DNA from: Undaria pinnatifida | Taxonomy: Eukaryota > Sar > Phaeophyceae > Laminariales > Alariaceae | Assembly (NCBI GenBank): GCA_012845835.1 | Contig: JABAKD010000010.1 | Span: 16,407,355-16,471,354 of the forward strand | Length of the DNA: 64,000 bases | Direction: 5' to 3' | Shown here: in pieces, positions 55,801-61,800 of the stretch | How the letters are laid out: each line of letters opens with the position of its first letter | How positions within the stretch are numbered: the first letter of the stretch is position 1 | The notes under the pieces: generated by a model | Seen by the model: only the letters and a program-made list of their open reading frames with translations | The model's database searches: none | What the model was told of the DNA's origin: nothing | Program-made: the position numbers and the translations under genes

Positions 55801-58800
55801 TCACCCTGTTGACCCTGATAGCTACACTGTAGTTGTAAGGGGAGTCGCCGACCTATATCCTTAATGAGGACACACAACCCGTGATACGCGCGATCGGAGT
55901 ATCACACACAGCTTGCAAAGATGAGTTTCGACAAAATCTTCGATCTTACAGCTGGAGTGTATTTTCATTTTTTATAATACGGATACATATGATATATGTT
56001 CGATCTCACAGCTGTTGCGTACTTTAACTTTTCGTAATACTGTACCGGTCGTATATTATTAGATGGCTACATATTTAATATCAAAAAAATAGTGTAAGGC
56101 GGTTTCATGTTACAGGACCGAGACATATTACAAGACGGTTACATAAAATGGTTACCTGTTGCTTGACCCGAACAGGTCGGAGTTGACCCGCGAAACCATA
56201 ATCGTCGCGTTGCTATATACCGAAAAGACAGGGTTGCGCAAAAGTCGGGGCGCATACCAAACATCCAGGTGGTTTGTGCACGCGAACGGAAAGCAGACAA
56301 GTAGACAGACAAGTGGGGGCGGGGAGAGAGAGAGCGAGAGAGGGGGGGAGGGAGGGAGCCCCCCCCCCCCCCCCCCGCTCCCTCATCTTCGAAACAAGAA
56401 CCTTTCAGCCTGCTCCCAACTTGCCCTGAGCCTGATTCATACATATATATACTGCCTCCGCTCACCATCGCCGACGGTGCTCCACGGACGGTCTTCTTCC
56501 TAAGCCCTGTCGTGTCCCACACGCGTACCGTTTGGTCTAGCGACGCTGACACCACTAGGTCGTCCTGCAGCGACGACATTTGATGGACCAAAACGACGGA
56601 TATGAGTACAACAAGGCACTAACACGTGACAGATCAGATGGCTGTACAGATGACTGCACACATCACAGTCCGTTTTCATGGATCTGCAATTTTTCACGGA
56701 CCTGCGTCACCAGTACGTCTGATCTAGCGACGCCGACACCACAAGGTCGTCCTGCAGCCATGATACGAAGCATTAGATGGAACATGAAGAGGGGGACGAG
56801 GTACGCGGAAAAGAGCAATTGCTTGTGTTCAGAAAATATTCAAACTCGCACATATCAGATCAATTTACAGATCATATCACTGTACATATCAGATCGCTGA
56901 ACAGATAACACAGATAACACAGATCACTCTCACAGATATGCATCATCTGTACTCTACATAGCGACGCCCGACAGCACCAGGTCGTCCTGCCGTCGTGAGG
57001 ATGGATGGAACAAGACGAAGGAGATGAGGCACGAAGCGGAAAAGGCCTTTTGTTGTTTAGAAACCCTCGCACCCCGGACAGATCACGTCGAATAGATCAG
57101 ATGACACAGAGGTCACACATCGAACAGATTGTACAGATGACACACAAATTACGGATCTGCGTCATCTTTGCGTTTTGGTCATGTTGGTCGATTCGAGTCG
57201 GGTCGGATCATGGGCGGATCGAAGTATCCATTGGTGGATCTGCATCAACTACACGTTTTACCTATATAGCGACAACGACACCACAAGGTCGTCCTGCCGC
57301 CGTGGAGGTAGAACAAGACGGCACACGAGTCACAAGGAACACTATTGCACGAGTCGGACAGCATCAAATCCCTGCACAGATCACCCAGATGATCTTCACC
57401 GATCTGCACTAGCTGAACGTCTGATCTATTTAGCGATGCCGACACCACACGGTCGTTCTGTCGTCATGGGGATGGGCGGAAGAAGACGAGGGAGACCAGC
57501 ATTTCCTTAAAATAAACTAACCCGAAGGGCTTCGTACGCTTGCTAGATTCAGTTCCTCCACCTTCGCCACCCCGATACTCCGTAAAACACGATTGACCAT
57601 CACGGCAACCACTACGAACACTGTCGTTTTCGTGCCGACTCGTCACAAGTCCTCGCCCTACGCTCTTCTTGGGGGTAGGGAGCTCCAAGGGTCGCTACCG
57701 AATGGTGTTTGCTGATTTAAATTCGCTTGGCGATTTCTTCGTACAAATGGGCTGTTGTTCCATTTCATAATCGTCAGTTAGCATCCTCACCAACAAGCGA
57801 ACCGCAATTTGGCAAGGACGCTAGCCGATCATTATGAAATGGAACAACCGCCCATTCTGTGCGGAAAAATGGCCAAGTGAACACAAATCAGGCATACCAT
57901 TCAGCGGCGACACCCAAACCCCCCCACCCTCAAGAAGAACGTAAGACAGGCACTTACCACGCAGGGCACCAGACGCATGCTGCGGTAGCGTTGGTTGCAC
58001 CTAAATATTTCTGAAACCCTTCACTTGAGCATCCATCTCCACAGGGTGTTTGCGACTTTCAAATTTCTGTTGGGGTTGAAAATACATTATATTAGCCTCG
58101 TCGACGGCTGATGTTACACCATTTTTCATACTAATACTAGTATTGAAACCGACGAACGTCATGACCAAGGCCAACCAACCCACGAAAAAATGGTTAGAAA
58201 AAAAAGAAAAAAAACGGTACGAAGCAAAAACTTATTTCTAACAAAACAGTTTTTTGCCAATTTTTCGTGGGTTGGGTTGGGTTGGGTTGGCGTTGGATTG
58301 TGACTTTCGACGGTGTCAAAACTATTAATAGTGCAATATGCTTTCCTACACAACTCCTACCCAACCAAGGTTGGCATCTTGCAAAAACACGCTTACATCT
58401 CAACCGAATTCCGATTTTGGGAATAAATGAAAAGCCATACCCGATTAACAATCCAATGGCCTAAGCACCCCCACATAGGGACTAAATGAAAAGCCATACC
58501 CGATTAACAACTTCATGGCCTACAGTATGTACCCCGCGAAATTGCATAAAATGACGTCAAAAATCACCAAAAACGGGCCAAAAACGAACTCAAGACTCAG
58601 TTAAAAAACTTGCCAAAACGCCCCCCGCAGTAAAAACCCCACTGGAATTCCAAAGACACTCTTCTCGATTGAGGACCCCCGCCAATCAGCTTTGTTTGGG
58701 CCAAAAAGTGCTATAACCCCTAGATGTTTTTTCTTCTTCTGTTTTTTATCCTCCGGGGCATGGGGAAAACTAAAAGTTAAGCTCAGCACACTTCCACAAA

Positions 58801-61800
58801 TTTTCATACATCTCGTGTGTCAATTTAACTCTATTGCACCCGCAATCCAGCGCAAGCTGGCGTGTCCTCCAATTCCCGTGGTAGCGACAGCGCGACGTCA
58901 CCGACACTACTCCAGCAGCGCTGGCAACACAAGCTAAACCAGGCGGGTCATATACAGATCAGGGATCCGTCTATCGTGAAAAACATACCGGGAAACATGA
59001 AAAGGGAGCTGGCATGTCTCATGGGCGGATAGTTCCGTCTAACGCACAAGTACAGAGTGGCGCAACAGGGATGCTAGCGACTTATCACGAAACAATGTAT
59101 ACTTTCGGGTTCGAATCCTCTCTAGCCAGCAGTCTCCGGGGCGAGCCCTTCACCACGTATATATCATCATGGCATCTACAGTACAGGAGCACATTTGTAT
59201 TCTATATTTTCAATCATCCCATGTACCAGTAGTTCATACGAGAGGTTGGTGTCGTGAACGAAAAGAGGATGGCGTGAATGATATCTGGTACCTGGTATAT
59301 ATGTGATGCGATGCGAAATAATCCATGTACTTATATTTATCATCACTTTCACTTTCCAGCTCAGCTCGTGGAAGGTTTTACTCTCCGCCCCCTTCTGGAC
59401 ATGCCGTGGTCACAGGTGTCTTTCTCCCCCTCCCCCCGGTACTTGCCGTCACTTTCAGCTTGCATAGGGGTCAGCATTCCCTCTACTCAAACTCGTCGAT
59501 TTTGCATCGAAATTTGCTAACTTACTCTTTCGCACTTTGTGTTGTGGATACATACGATATTATACCTGTTTTTCACATGTCACGATAATAAACACTTCAC
59601 GCACAGGATATCACCTCATTATCTTTCGAGAGCCATCCATGCCGCTGTGTTCCCCCCCCCCCCCCCGCCTCGAACGCCCCCTTCTTCCCCATCACCCGCA
59701 CCATCGCCTAGACCTAGCACCACACGTATAACAAACCCCTCACCTAAAGCCCTTCCCCCCCCCCCCCCCCCCCCCCCACCTCCCCCCCAACCCATCCCGC
59801 CCCCACCCCCTCGAACACTCCACCCTCTCTTTACTCACTGATTGTACGACTTACCCCAGGATATACATGATAAACTGATGTATTATTTCCAAAACCGTCA
59901 CATTTATCCCCTCAAAATAATGTATAGTTTCCAGGCACATATTGAGCTCCCCCCCCCCCCCGCCCCAACCCCCCCCCCCGCCCCCAATAATATACTGGTG
60001 CCAAAACCGTCAGATTTATCCCCCTCGAAAGGATTTATTGCTTACATGCACAAATTGCCCCCTTTCCCCCCCCCCCCCCCCCCTCCAAACCCGCTCGCTT
60101 TTGATCAAAACCAGGCCCCCACGTCCTTCAAAACTCCGCCCCACCCCCCTCACCGGTTGTTCGACTTACAAGATTCACTTGATTCGACTTACAAGATTCA
60201 CTTGATAAAAGGATACATTTCCCTTCACAGCTGTCAGATTTTGTCCCCCTCAGAAACGGGTTTTATAGTTTCCGCGCACAGACTAACTAAAATCACCCTG
60301 TTGACCCTGATAGCTACACTGCAGTTGTAAGGGGAGTCGCCGACCTATATCCTTAATGAGGACACACAACTCGTAATGCGCGCGATCGGAGTATCACACA
60401 CAGCTTGCAAAGATGAGTTTCGACGAAATCTTCGATCTCACAGCTGGAGTGTATTTTCATTTTTTATAATAAATAAGGTATATCACATCATGCAGCACCG
60501 CCTCTCTAGTAATAAACCTGGCCACTGACCCTGGCTACATTTCTTATTTTTAGACAGGGTGTACCCCAACCTAACTCTACAATAAACGCTTCCGAATTTC
60601 TTGGTTTTGCATAAATCTCAGGCTGATTTGTCTTGCGGGGCTCTTTCTCACGGGGGCGCTGTATGTATTAATAGTGTATATAGAGGAAATCATACCTGTA
60701 CCTGGCATCACAAATCACAACGTGAATATCAGACGTATCTCATGGTATATCACGATTCTTGATGTAGATATATCGACCTCCACATTTTACCTTGGGATGG
60801 AAGTTTTTTTTTCTCTTCTTTTCTTTACCTGGCGTCGGACAAATCACATGATATATCAGGACTTTTGATAACAGATACCCATCTCTACCACATGGTACTA
60901 CGTGCATGGGGTGGAACATATCACATGATGTAGCAGACACAAAAAAAATGATATATATCAGACATATCATATGGAATCTCAGGATTCTTCCATGATATGT
61001 ATACCGATCTCTATCCCTTACCTTGGGATGGAAGGCCGCGCACATGACGTAGTGGTTGTGGCCGGTCAGAACCGCGATGCAGGTGCGGCTCTGCCAGTTC
61101 CAGATGCGGATCGTCTGCAAAGACAACAAAAACACACACAAGGAAACAAACATTGACGTTGACGTTGACGTTTTGACTTTTGTTTGTATTTTAGCCTCCA
61201 GCGGATGGGAAAAAATAACGCTCAAGCTCACCACAGCAGTGCCACAAATTTCCATACATGTCGTGTGCCAATTTAGCTCAACAAATCGACATTCGAACGC
61301 GTCAAGCGGCAACATCGAGTGCATATCATACGGTGCAGCAGCAACGCAAAAAACAAAGAGACAGATGGGTGTACCTCCTTCGAAACCTGAGAGGAAACCA
61401 TTATCAAAAAGTACTGGCGATTAAAGCACCGGCGACGAAGCATCCAGGGGAACTGGTGGCGTAGGGTTAGGCGTGTGTCGAAAACGGAAAACGTGGTCAT
61501 GGCAGAAATGCGGGGAGCATGCTGGACTTTGTACTGTTGCGCGATCTTCTCGTCGACGCTTGAAAGTACCACCCGTTTTGGGTGTTGCCATATATGCAAC
61601 ACATGGAGTTGGGAGACATGCGGGGAGCATTCTGGACCTCGTACAGCTGCACGCTCTTTCCCTAGACGCTTGCAAGCACCACCCGTTTTTTTTTTGTTTC
61701 GCTTTACATGGGTTGCAGTGACAATATTAGCTTGGAAAAGTCGGCGAAAGCGGTGCATTGAACAACGCAAATGTAGGGAGACATTGTAGAGTGGAGGTAT

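Noticed and set aside
59050-59128. Functional tRNA gene
   Set aside because: A and B boxes are present but acceptor and T stems do not pair. Kept only as tRNA-like.
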